64,000 nt of DNA, taken from Crocodylus rhombifer (Eukaryota > Chordata > Crocodylia > Crocodylidae). The stretch covers positions 127,836-191,835 of the forward strand of contig JAVSML010001009.1 of NCBI GenBank assembly GCA_038503035.1, read 5' to 3'. Shown piece after piece: positions 11,648 through 22,159 of this stretch (positions are counted from its first letter, which is position 1; each line of letters begins with the position of its first letter). The notes under the pieces were generated by a model. It saw only the letters and a list, made by a program, of their open reading frames with translations, was not told the origin of the DNA and did not search any database. The translations under genes were made by a program, and so were the position numbers.

Positions 11648-13424
11648 ATAGGCTTTAACAATATACAGAACATGGAAAAATAGCCAAGGATAATCAGGGG
11701 TTGCAGAGTCTTGTTTATGCCCTGGCTGGCATGAGAGAAATTTAGACTTAGAGACTGACTGTTAGTTAAAAACAAACAAACAAAACCCCAGTAGAAATGC
11801 TTTTAAAAGTTAGAACTGCCACCTCTTTTTTCTGGGAGGTAGCTGAAGGGGTTGGGGGCAGGAGGCAGGTTGAGAAGAAAAGAAGAAAGGTGGAGATGAG
11901 AAGAAATTAGGACATTAGGAAATTAGTATTCTCAAATCTGAGCCTCTTTCATTGTAATAAAACTTTGACATTATCAGTCTGCTCCATAATTCTGCCTTCA
12001 ATTTATTTATTTGTTTCCAAAATTAGGTCCTTCACTCTTAATAATATTGGCCAATGTGTGATTGATCAGCTTTTCAAAGGATGGAGAGAGTCACAACAGC
12101 ACTTAAATGATACATATATTTTTTCAAAGAGTACATAATCACCCTGTTAGAAAGTAGGGTGAATTTAGTTGTGATAATTGCAATGCAATGAAAATAATTG
12201 TGCTCAGAACAAGTACCTTCATTCTGACTGGGAGTCCAAATAGCATTTAAATTGTTTTTAAAATGCTTTATTTCTAACTAAATGCAATACTGACATTAAG
12301 CCTATGGAACTGTACCTTTCATTTTACTTGATCAAAGGTCAATTACATGCGAGACTTTATAATAGAGAAATAGCAGCGTGTTCCCAAAAGATGAACAAAG
12401 TGCTAGATAGCCAAAACAGCTTGCTAGACTGAGAATCTTTAGTTTCTGAAGATTTTAAATTGCATTTTAACCAGAACAAGATGACTGAAGTGAACGTTTA
12501 AAGCAGACTTTATTCTACCTAATGGACTCTGTAGTCTCTTTGTTGATTGGGGATTCATGCCAGTGAGCCCCATTCTTGTTAACTGGCGAGAGCGAGAGAC
12601 ATGAATCAGTGTTTCAGAGCATTGAAAAAATGTTGTTGTCCTCCATGGACTCAAAATATCATACAACCTATTAGCTTCTCAGTACTGAGCACAAACTAAA
12701 TTATACTTCAAGGAGGTGATTCATTATCGTCATTTTTATTTAGAGGCTCGTTACTTCTCATATCTGAGTAACTTTCTTATTGATAAATTGACATGCTTTC
12801 CACTTTTTTTCACTTCGTCTTTGCTTCTTATCTTTAAAAATCTGTGACAGCTAATCACAGCAACTCTGGATTATATTCGCATATCATTTCCTATGAAAGG
12901 AAATGCAGTATATACACGTGAGTCACTACAAAATGAAAAGTTTTCATCATCTGCTGTTTCAGACATAATTGGTATTCATGGTACCATGCTGCCTGAAATT
13001 TCCGTCAAACAATCATTTCCAATATTGACTAATTTTATAATATTCTCCCTCAGCTATAACCTAAGTAGCTTTCTAACCAAAACTTGCTTTGTTTCTGTAA
13101 TAGAGACACTAGCCTCCTCATTAGGCAAACTCAGATTTAGCTTTTTTGAGTGGGCCTGTGAAATAACTTCATGTTTTGGAGCCTGTTGTTTACAGAACAT
13201 GCCACCAGGATCAGCCATGCCCGAGCCTCACTTCTAAATGTAGCCTGGTTCTTATATAAATATGTGATACTGCCAACCCCTTTTAGTTCAGAATTCAGAA
13301 GATTTTTTAAAATGTCATTTCTATTACTGTGGTTGTTTAATTTTTTGAGCTCCTAATACATAAGGTATTATGGGTTCCAAGTTCATGAAATGTATTTGAA
13401 AAAAATGCAGTTCTTGCATGAACA
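11648..13424. other. intergenic, no gene recognised
   Basis: AT-rich sequence. I see no supported exon, intact repeat end or RNA gene. Confidence 0.55.
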
Positions 13425-13751
13425 ACGTGTGCCCCTGGAGGCTGGGAGGGGCACGGCAACTGCCTGCAGGCAGCAACAGTGGTGGCAACAGCGGGGGTGT
13501 GGTAGTGGCAAGCTCCTGCAGGCAGCCGCAGCAGTGTCAGGGGTGGAGGGGCATGGTGAGCACCAACCAGTCATCAGCAACCACCTGCAGACTCTGCTGG
13601 CTGTGCCAGTGGTGAGAGGAGGGGAGAGGGTGAGCTGCAACCACCCACAGGCGCCACCAGCAGCATCGGTGGTGCTTCTTTCAGGGGGTGTACTGCAAAT
13701 CTCAGAGGGTGCACGTGCTCCTGCGCATCGCCAGTGGTTCCTTGTGCCCTG
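13425..13751 (-). repeat. GC-rich interspersed repeat, copy 1
   Basis: Read on the - strand it starts CAGGGCACAAGG and passes through GTGCACCCTCTGAG and CACCCCCTGAAAGAAGCACC. The copy at 41436-41829 shows the same succession (CAGGGGCAACATG, CACCCCCTGCG, CACCCCCTGAAGAAAGGCGCC), and a partial copy lies at about 56043-56110. The inner part is a degenerate series of GGTGGTTGC / CAGCAGC-type words. Open frames here are compositional. The class is unknown. Confidence 0.55.
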
Positions 13752-14429
13752 AATTTTCCCCTAATTTGATGTCCCTCTACTTCGCATGCTCTAACATAAT
13801 GAGGACCAACCTTTTTCTGTAGGTGTACCAAAAATTAGTCCTTCACCCTCCCCAGATGCCATTCTGAGCCCCTTTCACTGCTTAATCTGCTGCTCTGCTT
13901 TCTGCTCCCTGACCTGTACTCCCTGACTGATATTGCTTTGCTTTTTTGCTTCCTGCCCTATCTGCTGCTGGGTTACCTGGCCCATCCCTACTCTTCCATG
14001 TGCCACGCACAGAGGCTGCCTGTGCCACAAGCTGGCTACCCGTGCTCTAAGACCCTGCTGGAAGGAGCCAACATCTACCACCATCTCTAGCTTTTAAAGG
14101 GGGAGGTTAAACACACCCTCTATCTGCATTAATGTCAACCTCAAAAAGGGGGCAGTTGTGCCGAGCCAACTGTAGGGTTTTGTCCTTCTTCAAGCTCATA
14201 TGGGGATCCTGGTATCGGAGTCAGCTGTTCCAGTTATTTTGTTCCACAGCTCCATCTGGTGAGCAAAGGAAGAAAATGAATACAGCTTGGGTGTTTGTTT
14301 TCTAACGAGATCTGTCCCACTCCAACTCGCTGGTGAGAGGTATTCAGGGTCATTTGGGCCGCCTCCTGGACTGCTCATCATGTGTGGAAACCAGCTGGTT
14401 TTGATGAGTCTGTGCCTACTCGCTGACAT
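13752..14429. other. intergenic, no gene recognised
   Basis: Mixed-composition sequence with no recognisable gene or repeat end. Confidence 0.5.
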
Positions 14430-14660
14430 TTCACAGAGCTTATGGACAGAAAGGGCTACTGGGTCATCTAATCTGGCCTGAATGCCATGGACCCCTAAAT
14501 CTCACTCAGTTACTCCAAAACAGAGTCCATTCTACGCTTGAATGCAGTATAATTTATGCAAAGAACACTGTCAGAATAAAATTACCAGGGACTCACTTGG
14601 GTCTCAGATCCTGGAGGTTGTTAAATCACACAGTAGACTTCTCCCCCCAGTGGTGGTACC
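14430..14660 (-). mobile_element. possible old CR1-type fragment
   Basis: The + strand text CAGAAAGGGCTACTGGGTCA followed by TCTAATCTGGCCTG resembles the reverse complement of amniote CR1-like 3' regions (AGAAGGGACCATTGGATCAT with CTAGTCTGACCTC). No coding part is visible. Confidence 0.4.
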
Positions 14661-15426
14661 TACCAGTTCACTGTGCTGCTCTGTAGAGTTGGACTGTCTC
14701 CTAAACTGGAAACAGTGTACTGTAACTACTTCTGCATAATAACTGCTAGGAGTGGGGAAGCTAATTGGTATTGTTACTTATTAGTTCCAATAAACCTACC
14801 CAAAGTGCCATATGAGTACAGCTATACTGCTTCCTGTTTTGGAGCTAGCCTGCCCAGAGCTGTCATGCTTGAGGTGTTGCCCCCTGTTTCAGTCTTAACC
14901 AAATGTCTAAACCAGGATTAGATTGCAGAAATTCTTTGCTGTTTGAAGCAGAGAAGTCAGTTTTCTGGGACTTGCAGCATATCTGGAGGCACTACATGGA
15001 AATGCCTGTGGCTGCTGATTGAGCTGGGGACCTCCTGGAAACGGGGGGACTTCTGACTGTGGACTTATTTTACAGATCTTAAAGGTCCTTAAAGATGAGG
15101 AGATGGGTGGGGAAAGATTTACACCCATGGACCTCCTAGAAAGCTTAATGATTAACTTCCATTGTGGGGGCCACTTTAAAATGCCAAATGAAAGCTGTCT
15201 TTTTTTGGCAGCAGGGGAAGGTGATATTTGCCTTCTAAAAGAATGAAATCCAGAGCAATGATTCAAGTAGGTGAATAACAGGAAGGAGGAAGTCTTATCA
15301 TGATGCCAGCACAGCTGGAGGCATACCGTTGTCCTAGCCCATATTGAGAAGAGATCTACTGCGTCAGCTGCTCTTTAACAACTTGAAGTTAAGTTCATGG
15401 AGCCACAACAATGAGTTTTGTGGACT
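14661..15426. other. intergenic, no gene recognised
   Basis: I see no supported feature. The short open frames on both strands overlap each other and match nothing known to me. Confidence 0.5.
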
Positions 15427-16560
15427 GTGACAGGAGTATCAATATTGGAGCCTTTCTGGGAGTGGCTCCGCCCTCCTGTAATGGGCCAACTGCCTGTTTA
15501 CTCGCCTGCCACACCTTGATCTTATTTGATTAGAAGATGGTTGTAATCAACGGGAGGCTGCCCATTTTTCCATGCCCCGGTGACAGGGGGCGCTACCTGC
15601 GGCTCCTCTTCCTCCCCTAAACCGCAGCCCAAGCCTCGCAGATGGAGTCAACGTGGTTTAACCTGGGCCTTGTTGTTTTCTGGCCCTCCTCTTTACTCCC
15701 AGGGCTCCGCACTGAGCCCTCTCTTGCTCGCTCTGGGCCTCGCTGCCCCCTTCTCTCACTCCTTCTGGGGCTCCTTGCTGCCCCCCTCTATATCTTGCTC
15801 TAGGGCTTCTCCCTGCTGCCCCCTCTCACTCTGGGGCTTCTCCCTACTGCCCCCTCTCACTCTGGGGCTTCTGGACTGGGGCCAATGCACCCCCTAACAA
15901 TGCTGCGCCCTCTCCAGCGCCAGGAGGCCCCATGCTACCTTGGAGCTCCTATGAGGCCTCCTCCACTCCTAATAGCCTCGCCCGGTCCTCCAGTCAAAAC
16001 AGTAAACGTAAAACATAAAGCCCCTGGGCTACAACATAAAACTAGACTATCGGTCGAACAAAAATTTACTCCCTACTAGAGAGCGAGGGAATGGGTGAAG
16101 AAGGGCTCCACCAACCTCATCAGTGACCAGGGGATGCTCCCATGGCCAGAGTCCCCCCTCTGTCTGTCTAAGCTGAGTCCCTACTCCCACAGCTGCTGGA
16201 GAGGGACTGCCTTCCTGGCCTCCTACCTGGGCTTAAGAAGGGATAAGTCCTGCCCCTTCCGGGTCAGCTGGTTTTACCAGTTGTCCCGGCAACCAGCACC
16301 TGTGCAGCCCTGGTGATTGGCAGCTGAGCCTCCCCCTTTCTGCCACTAGGCGTCTCCCCAGAGCAGTCTCTGCTCTCAGGCGCAGGGCACCTGAGTGCAC
16401 TGCGACATGGACCCAAAAGACAAACACCTGTTTTTGCAGTTTCAGAAGCTTTTACTTTTAACTCAGTAACTTTGTCATGCAACTTTTCAAAATATAAATA
16501 GTAATTAGATTCTTAATTTCATCAGAATTTGATTCCTGAGATATTTTGTTTAAAAAAGAA
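15427..16560. repeat. GC-rich unclassified repeat block with a CT-rich 31-bp tandem
   Basis: The block is much richer in GC than its flanks. At about 15804-15870 a 31-base unit (GGCTTCTCCCTGCTGCCCCC plus TCTCACTCTGG) is repeated twice and a bit, within a longer C/T-rich run from 15680. The right part (16080-16440) on the - strand has promoter-like text and ends next to the CR1 at 16574. It could be an LTR or a large non-autonomous element, but I could not find matching ends or a target duplication. Confidence 0.4.
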
Positions 16561-16573
16561 TTTAAACCAATAG

Positions 16574-17828
16574 CATGTTGCGGGTAGGTCTTGTTTGACC
16601 AATCTCATTTCCTTCTATGACCAGGTGACCTATCACCTGGACAAGGGAGAAGAGATTGATGTCATATATCTTGACTTCAAAAAAGCTTTTGATCTGGTAT
16701 CCCATGATCACCTCTTGGCCAAACTGCCCAGTTGTGGCTTTGGCTCCACCACGATCCGCTGGCTGGGAAATTGGCTTCGTGGTCAGACCCAGAGGGTTGT
16801 GATTGATGGCAATCACTCATCGTGGTGCCCTGTGACCACTGGGGTCCCTCAAGGCTCTGTCCTGGGACCCATCCTGTTCAACATCTTCATTAACGATGTG
16901 GACATTGGAGTCAGGAGTGGACTGGCCAAGTTCGCCGATGACACCAAACTTTGGGGCAAAGCATCCACGCCAGAAGGTAGGCGGGTGATCCAGGCTGACC
17001 TGGACAAGCTCAGCAAATGGGCAGACGAGAACCTCATGGTGTTTAACAGCGTTAAATGCAAGGTTCTCCACCTTGGGGGGAAAAACCTGCAGCACCCTTA
17101 TAGGCTCGGCAGTGCTACGTTGGTTAGCACTACAGAAGAAAGAGACTTGGGGGTCATCATTGACCACAAGATAAACATGAGCCTGCAATGCGATGCTGCA
17201 GCTAGTAAAGCGACCAAAATGCTGGCGTGCATCCATAGATGCTTCTCGAGCAAATCCCGGGACGGCATTCTCCCCTTGTACTCGGCCTTAGTGAGGCCGC
17301 AGCTGGAGTACTGCGTCCAGTTTTGGGCTCCACAATTCAAAAAGGATGTGGAGAAGCTTGAGAGAGTCCAGAGGAGAGCCACGCGCATGATCAGAGGTCA
17401 GGAAAACAGATCTTACGATGACAGGCTGAGAGACATGGGACTCTTTAGCCTGGAAAAGCGTAGGCTCAGGGGTGATCTGATGGCCACCTATAAGTTTATC
17501 AGGGGTGACCACCAGGATCTGGGGGAACATCTGTTCACCAGAGCGCCCCATGGGATGACGAGGTCGAACGGTCACAAACTCCTGCAAGACCGTTTGAGGC
17601 TGGACATAAGGAAGAATTTCTTTACTGTCCGAGCCCCCAAGGTCTGGAACAGTCTGCCAGCGGAGGTGGTTCAAGCGCCTACATTGAACACCTTCAAGAG
17701 TAAATTGGATGCTTATCTTGCTGGGATCCTATGACCCCAGCTGACTTCCTGCCCTTTGGGCAGGGGGCTGGACTCGATGATCTCCCGAGGTCCCTTCCAG
17801 CCCTAATGTCTATGAAATCTATGAAATC
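16574..17828 (+). mobile_element. CR1 LINE, 5'-truncated, RT frame open
   Basis: CR1 non-LTR retrotransposon copy. It is cut at the 5' end inside the reverse transcriptase domain (first recognisable text HVAGRSCLTNLISFYDQVT) and runs to the 3' tail TCTATGAAATCTATGAAATC at 17809-17828. The endonuclease domain is missing, so it cannot be autonomous. Truncation at the 5' end is typical of CR1 insertion. Confidence 0.95.
16595..17734 (+). CDS. CR1 ORF2 C-terminal part: reverse transcriptase
   Basis: An uninterrupted frame of 379 codons ends in TGA at 17732-17734. RT motifs are seen in order: YLDFKKAFDLVSHDHL (first catalytic Asp, about residues 25-40), TTGVPQGSVLGPILFNIF (about 81-98) and LAKFADDTKLWG (FADD, about 109-120). 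Then comes the CR1 C-terminal region LVRPQLEYCVQFWAP, ERVQRRATRMIRG and LRLDIRKNFFTVRAPKVWN. The frame begins inside the RT domain because the element is 5'-truncated; no real start codon exists here. It is not a host gene. Being fully open suggests fairly recent insertion. Confidence 0.93.
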   Translation: MTNLISFYDQVTYHLDKGEEIDVIYLDFKKAFDLVSHDHLLAKLPSCGFGSTTIRWLGNWLRGQTQRVVIDGNHSSWCPVTTGVPQGSVLGPILFNIFINDVDIGVRSGLAKFADDTKLWGKASTPEGRRVIQADLDKLSKWADENLMVFNSVKCKVLHLGGKNLQHPYRLGSATLVSTTEERDLGVIIDHKINMSLQCDAAASKATKMLACIHRCFSSKSRDGILPLYSALVRPQLEYCVQFWAPQFKKDVEKLERVQRRATRMIRGQENRSYDDRLRDMGLFSLEKRRLRGDLMATYKFIRGDHQDLGEHLFTRAPHGMTRSNGHKLLQDRLRLDIRKNFFTVRAPKVWNSLPAEVVQAPTLNTFKSKLDAYLAGIL

Positions 17829-18340
17829 GTGTGAAGGCTCTGGGTATTGTTAATATTTCTTCTTATGTTTGTAACATAGGTGAAATTGAAGTTGTTTTCT
17901 TCTGATTTTGTTCCCCTCACTCAAACTATTTGTCTAGTCATTAATTGCCCCTTCCCTCAGCTTAATTTCCCTCTCATTGAGGACTCACTCTAGCACCCCC
18001 CAACTTCTGGCCTGAGCCACTGCAGGTATATGTCCGCATTTCTGGAATCAAAAGTGAATGTCTATTCACTTGCAAATTGGTTCAATCTATGGAGGTTAGG
18101 TTCAATCAATTCAGGCTCTGGCTTTTTGAATGTCTATCCCTAGCCATAATGTTTGCACATTCATGACTACAACATCACTCTAATGCTGCAATCTGTATTA
18201 CAAATTATTTTTCTAAAATATGAGCTAAATTACAGCCCAAATCACTTCTGTGATTCAAATGAAAAAGACCAAAACTATGTTTGAAAAATATGTTTGAATT
18301 TGAAGGCTTTAAGCATAGGTACCTAAGTAAGGCAAGGTTC
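17829..18340. other. spacer between CR1 copies, nothing recognised
   Basis: AT-rich sequence between the + strand CR1 and the unclassified repeat that precedes the - strand CR1. No feature is seen. Confidence 0.5.
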
Positions 18341-18800
18341 TCTGGGTGAATATGATATCTTTTCTTAGACAAACTTAAATAGTTGGGAAAAAAATTTTTA
18401 ACAAGCTTTCAGGTTTAAAAACCCTTTGTCAGGCTGTAAGTCTCTGCAGTTGGTGTGTGCTCTTCCTGGATGGAATGAATAGTAAAGAAGCCAGAGGCTG
18501 GGCTGGTATGCATGTAAGATAGGCAGTCAGTGAAGATGTAAATTGAGGAGTCAGTGGGTGAGAGACAGGTTGGGTATGGGGGAGAAGAGGAATGAATGTA
18601 GCTGGTAAATAGTGGAGAGGTACCTGGGGAGTCAGATGTCAGGCAGATGTTATAATTGTGTCATAAATCCAATGTCTATATTTAGTCCATGATATGTTGT
18701 ACCCAGGAGGTTTATGAAGTGAAGTTCATAGGCTCGTCTCTGAAAAGTGTTTTGTAAATTTCCTTTGAGCATTAGAACTGAGAGATTGGAGAGAGAGCGG
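18341..18800 (+). repeat. interspersed amniote-type repeat (TCTTTTCTTAGAC-AACTTAAATAGTTGGG family)
   Basis: The text GATATCTTTTCTTAGACAAA, then a TAGTTGGG block and CAAGCTTTCAGG, parallels the repeat at 45393-45500 and the inverted one at 59690-59830 (TATCTTTTATTAGACCAACT, AAGCTTTCAGGCACACATG). I recognise it as a widespread reptile repeat but cannot name its class. The right boundary is uncertain. Confidence 0.5.
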
Positions 18801-19044
18801 TTTTCTTGTGAGAAATGTGCCCCCACAGATAATTAGGTATTCTTGTCTTTGATAGATTTCTGGTGTGCATTCATTCTGGTGTGCAGTTGTTGTTTGGTTT
18901 TGGGTACCTCAGGTACCTAAGGTGCATTCAAACATTACTGGTTAGAAATTCATAGATTCATAGATTCATAGATGCTAGGGTCGGAAGGGACCTCAATAGA
19001 TCATCGAGTCCGACCCCCTGCATAAGCAGGAAAGAGTGCTGGGC

Positions 19045-20970
19045 CTACATTACCCCAGCTAGATACACATCCAACCTTCTCTTGAATACCCCCAGGGTAG
19101 GGGAGAGCACCACCTCCCTTGGGAGCCCGTTCCAGACCTTGGCCACTCGAACTGTGAAGAAGTTCCTCCTAATATCTAATCTAAATCTGCTCTCCTCTAG
19201 CTTGTGGCCATTATTTCTTGTAACCCCCGGGGGCGCCTTGGTGAATAAATACTCACCAATTCCCTTCTGTGCCCCCCTGACGAACTTATAGGCAGCCACC
19301 AGGTCGCCTCTCAACCTTCTCTTGCGGAGGCTGAAAAGGTCCAGTTTCTCTAATCTCTCCTCATAGGGCTTGGCCTGCAGGCCCTCAACCATACGAGTGG
19401 CCCTTCTCTGGACCCTCTCCAGGTTATCCGCATCCTTCTTGAAGTGCGGCGCCCAGAATTGCATGCAGTACTCCAGCTGCGGTCTGACCAGCGCCCGATA
19501 GAGGGGAAGTATCACCTCCTTGGACCTATTTGTCATGCATCTGCTGATGCACGATAAAGTGCCATTGGCTTTTCTGATGGTTTCGTCACACTGCCGACTC
19601 ATGTTCATCTTGGAGTCCACTAGGACTCCAAGATCCCTTTCCACTTCCGTGCCACCCAGCAGGTCATTTCCTAGGCTGTAGGTGTGCTGGACATTTTTCC
19701 TCCCTAGATGCAGCACTTTGCATTTCTCCTTGTTGAACTGCATTCTGTTGTTTTCTGCCCACTTGTCTAACCTGTCCAGGTCTGCTTGCAGCTGCTCCCT
19801 GCCCTCCGGCGTGTCCACTTCGCCCCATAGCTTAGTGTCATCTGCAAACTTGGACAGAGTACATTTCACCCCCTCGTCCAAGTCGCTGATGAAGACATTA
19901 AAGAGTATCGGTCCAAGCACCGAGCCCTGCGGGACCCCACTGCCCACACTCTTCCAGGTCGAAACCGACCCATCCACCACGACTCTCTGGGTGCGACCCT
20001 CCAGCCAATTCTCCACCCACCGGACTGTGCAGTCATCCAAGTCACAGCCCCTTAACTTGTTCACCAGTATGGGGTGGGATACCGTATCAAAGGCCTTCCT
20101 GAAGTCCAAGTATACGACATCCACCCCTCCTCCTGCGTCGAGGCGTTTTGTGACCTGGTCATAAAAAGAGACTAGATTGGTCAGGCACGATCTACCTGCC
20201 ACGAACCCGTGCTGGTTTCCCCTCAGCATAATTTGTCCTGCCGGGCTCTCACAAATGTGAGCCTTGATGATTTTCTCAAAGATTTTGCCAAGGATGGAGG
20301 TGAGACTGACTGGCCTATAGTTACCCGGGTCCTCCTTCCTCCCCTTCTTGAAAATGGGAACCACATTGGCCCTTTTCCAGTCCTCCGGGACTTGACCCGT
20401 GCGCCACGAGCGTTCAAATATTCCCGCCAGTGGCTCTGCAATGATGTCGGCCAGTGCCTTCAGTACCCTCGGATGGAGCTCATCCGGGCCTGCCGACTTA
20501 AAGGCATCCAGTTCCTCCAAGTGACCCTGCACCACCTCAGGGCCCACGCATGGAAGTCTGGTGCCTTGCTGCTGCCTCCCTACACTCCCAGTGAGAGACT
20601 TGTCATGCCTCTCACTTAGGAACACTGAGGCGAAGAACTCGTTGAGGAGTTCAGCCTTGTCCCCTCTGTCTGTCACCAATTGTTTCTGCCCATTTAGCAG
20701 GGGTCCTATTCCTCCCTGGGCCTTCCTTTTACTCCGTATATATCTAAAAAACAATTTCTTATTGTCTTTTACTTGGGTTGCCATCCTCAGCTCCATGGTA
20801 GCTTTGGCCTGTCTAACTGCCTCCCTACAAGCACGAGCAGAAGAGGTATATTCCTCTTTGGTGATCTCTCCCTGTTTCCACTTTTTATGTGCTCCCCTTT
20901 TGGCCCTTAGTCTGCCCTGGATTTCTCTGGTCAGCCAGGGAAGCCTCCTGGCCCCTTTCCCTCTTTTACC
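19045..20970 (-). CDS. CR1 ORF2: reverse transcriptase part
   Basis: This is the frame downstream of the single in-frame TGA (20971-20973). The longest part with a methionine start is 583 codons (20796 to 19045), but the frame is open right up to the TGA. The RT domain order is GNYRPVSLTSILGKIFEKII, QHGFVAGRSCLTNLVSFYDQ, VYLDFRKAFDTVSH (catalytic Asp), GSGVPQGSVLGPILFNVF and LSKFADDTKLWG (catalytic Asp pair). The C-terminal CR1 region then ends FFTVRVAKVWNGLPREVVLS. All visible catalytic residues are kept. It is a transposon frame, not a host gene. Confidence 0.93.
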   Translation of the reverse strand, partial: GKRGKGARRLPWLTREIQGRLRAKRGAHKKWKQGEITKEEYTSSARACREAVRQAKATMELRMATQVKDNKKLFFRYIRSKRKAQGGIGPLLNGQKQLVTDRGDKAELLNEFFASVFLSERHDKSLTGSVGRQQQGTRLPCVGPEVVQGHLEELDAFKSAGPDELHPRVLKALADIIAEPLAGIFERSWRTGQVPEDWKRANVVPIFKKGRKEDPGNYRPVSLTSILGKIFEKIIKAHICESPAGQIMLRGNQHGFVAGRSCLTNLVSFYDQVTKRLDAGGGVDVVYLDFRKAFDTVSHPILVNKLRGCDLDDCTVRWVENWLEGRTQRVVVDGSVSTWKSVGSGVPQGSVLGPILFNVFISDLDEGVKCTLSKFADDTKLWGEVDTPEGREQLQADLDRLDKWAENNRMQFNKEKCKVLHLGRKNVQHTYSLGNDLLGGTEVERDLGVLVDSKMNMSRQCDETIRKANGTLSCISRCMTNRSKEVILPLYRALVRPQLEYCMQFWAPHFKKDADNLERVQRRATRMVEGLQAKPYEERLEKLDLFSLRKRRLRGDLVAAYKFVRGAQKGIGEYLFTKAPPGVTRNNGHKLEESRFRLDIRRNFFTVRVAKVWNGLPREVVLSPTLGVFKRRLDVYLAGVM

Positions 20971-21642
20971 TCACACGGGGATCGTCTCGCTTTGTGCTCG
21001 AAGGATAGCTTCCTTAAGGCACAGCCACCCTTCTTGGGCTCCCATCATTTCAAAACTACTACTCTGCAGTGCATCCTTCACTAATCGCCTGAGTTTGCTG
21101 AAATCAGCTTTCCTAAAGTCCAGCACGTTCACCCTACTGGTTACCTTACCCACTCGACGCCTTATGTTGAATTGTACTTTTAGGTGATCACTGTCCCCCA
21201 GATGGCTACCGATCTGTAGGTCCCCTACTATGTCATCCCCCGTTGCCAATACCAGATCCAGTAAGGCATTCCCCCTAGTGGGACCATGTACCTCCTGCGT
21301 CAGGTGGAGGTCCTGTACACAGGTTAGAAACCTGCGTGAGCGGTGGGACTTTGCTGTCTGTGTCTCCCAGCAGATGTCCGGGTAGTTTAGGTCCCCCATG
21401 ACCACCGCCTCTTTAGCTTTTATGGTCTCTGAGAGTTGCCTCAGGAGCCCCAAATCTATTTCTTCCCCTTGATGTGGGGGTCTGTAGCAGACCCCTACCA
21501 CCAAATCCTTTTCTCCTTGCCCCCCATGTAGCCTAACCCACAGTCCTTCTACTTCCTCATCCTTTGATTCTGTCTTGATGAGGGTTGATGTATATTGCTC
21601 CTTAACATAGAGCGCAACCCCTCCCCCCCTTTTCGAGCATCT
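20971..21642 (-). pseudogene. CR1 ORF2: endonuclease part, ended by one TGA
   Basis: APE-type endonuclease domain of the same CR1. On the - strand the frame is open from about 21642 down to TGA at 20973-20971, exactly in frame with the RT part. Motifs seen are YVKEQYTSTLIKTESKDEEV, LVVGVCYRPPHQ, VVMGDLNYPDICWE (Asp/Asn of GDLN), NALLDLVL and HLGDSDHLKVQF (catalytic SDH). The N-terminal beginning of the domain is lost by 5' truncation. The stop falls where the text reads RAQSETIPV-stop-GKRGKGARRLPWLT. A C-to-T change in a CGA arginine codon would explain it; that ancestral codon is inferred. Confidence 0.88.
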
Positions 21643-21648
21643 AGCCTT

Positions 21649-22151
21649 AAGTCCAAGAGTAGGAATGATTTCAACATCTTAGATTTAGGCTTTAGTAAAT
21701 ATACAATCCCACAGCAAGAAAAGAAAAAGCCCTTTAAAACAGAAATGTATACGTTGAAAATGGGCTGGATGGAAGAATGCAACAGTAGTTTGAACAAAAG
21801 AGGATTAAACACAACTACTATCTGTGCATATAATTGCTTTTCATTTGGTGTGTTCAAGGTTTTATTGGCCATTTTATAAACCAGAATACAGACCAAGCAT
21901 TTGCTGTAGGACTTGGAGAGATTGTTTACATACAGATACTAGACAAGCCTTGTTTCATTCCAAACTTGTTTCATTTACAAAGACCACAGATTCATTTTAT
22001 TAAAACCTGGCATCCTTACTAGGCAAAGGAGATGGATAATATGACTTCATAATCCTTTCATAATTTAATTAAAGCAGTTTAATCCTCTTTCACTTCAACC
22101 ACTTATCACAATTAATTCTGTGACAAAGCAAAACGAAAAAAAAAGTTGAAC
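21649..22151. other. intergenic, no gene recognised
   Basis: AT-rich flank between the CR1 and the next transposon. Nothing is supported. Confidence 0.5.
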
Positions 22152-22159
22152 AATTAGAG

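Larger units (their letters stand above)
18948..21648 (-). mobile_element. CR1 LINE, long copy with endonuclease and RT
   Basis: The 3' tail lies at 18948-18972 (complement of ATTCATAGATTCATAGATTC, an 8-bp repeat tail), and a typical CR1 3' UTR follows up to the stop at 19045. The 5' end is truncated near 21640-21650, within the endonuclease domain. About 2.7 kb is kept, of roughly 4.5 kb for a full CR1. It lies 1.1 kb from, and opposite to, the + strand CR1. Confidence 0.95.

Noticed and set aside
13383..13831. Open frames of 85-120 codons on both strands near 13.4-13.8 kb
   Set aside because: They overlap on both strands in a GC-rich degenerate repeat and consist of low-complexity Ala/Gly/Gln/Cys-rich text. 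This is compositional, not coding.
19682..20164. 160-codon + strand frame
   Set aside because: It is a shadow of the CR1 reverse transcriptase on the - strand.
20561..21187. 208-codon + strand frame
   Set aside because: It is opposite the CR1 ORF2 and has no independent motifs.
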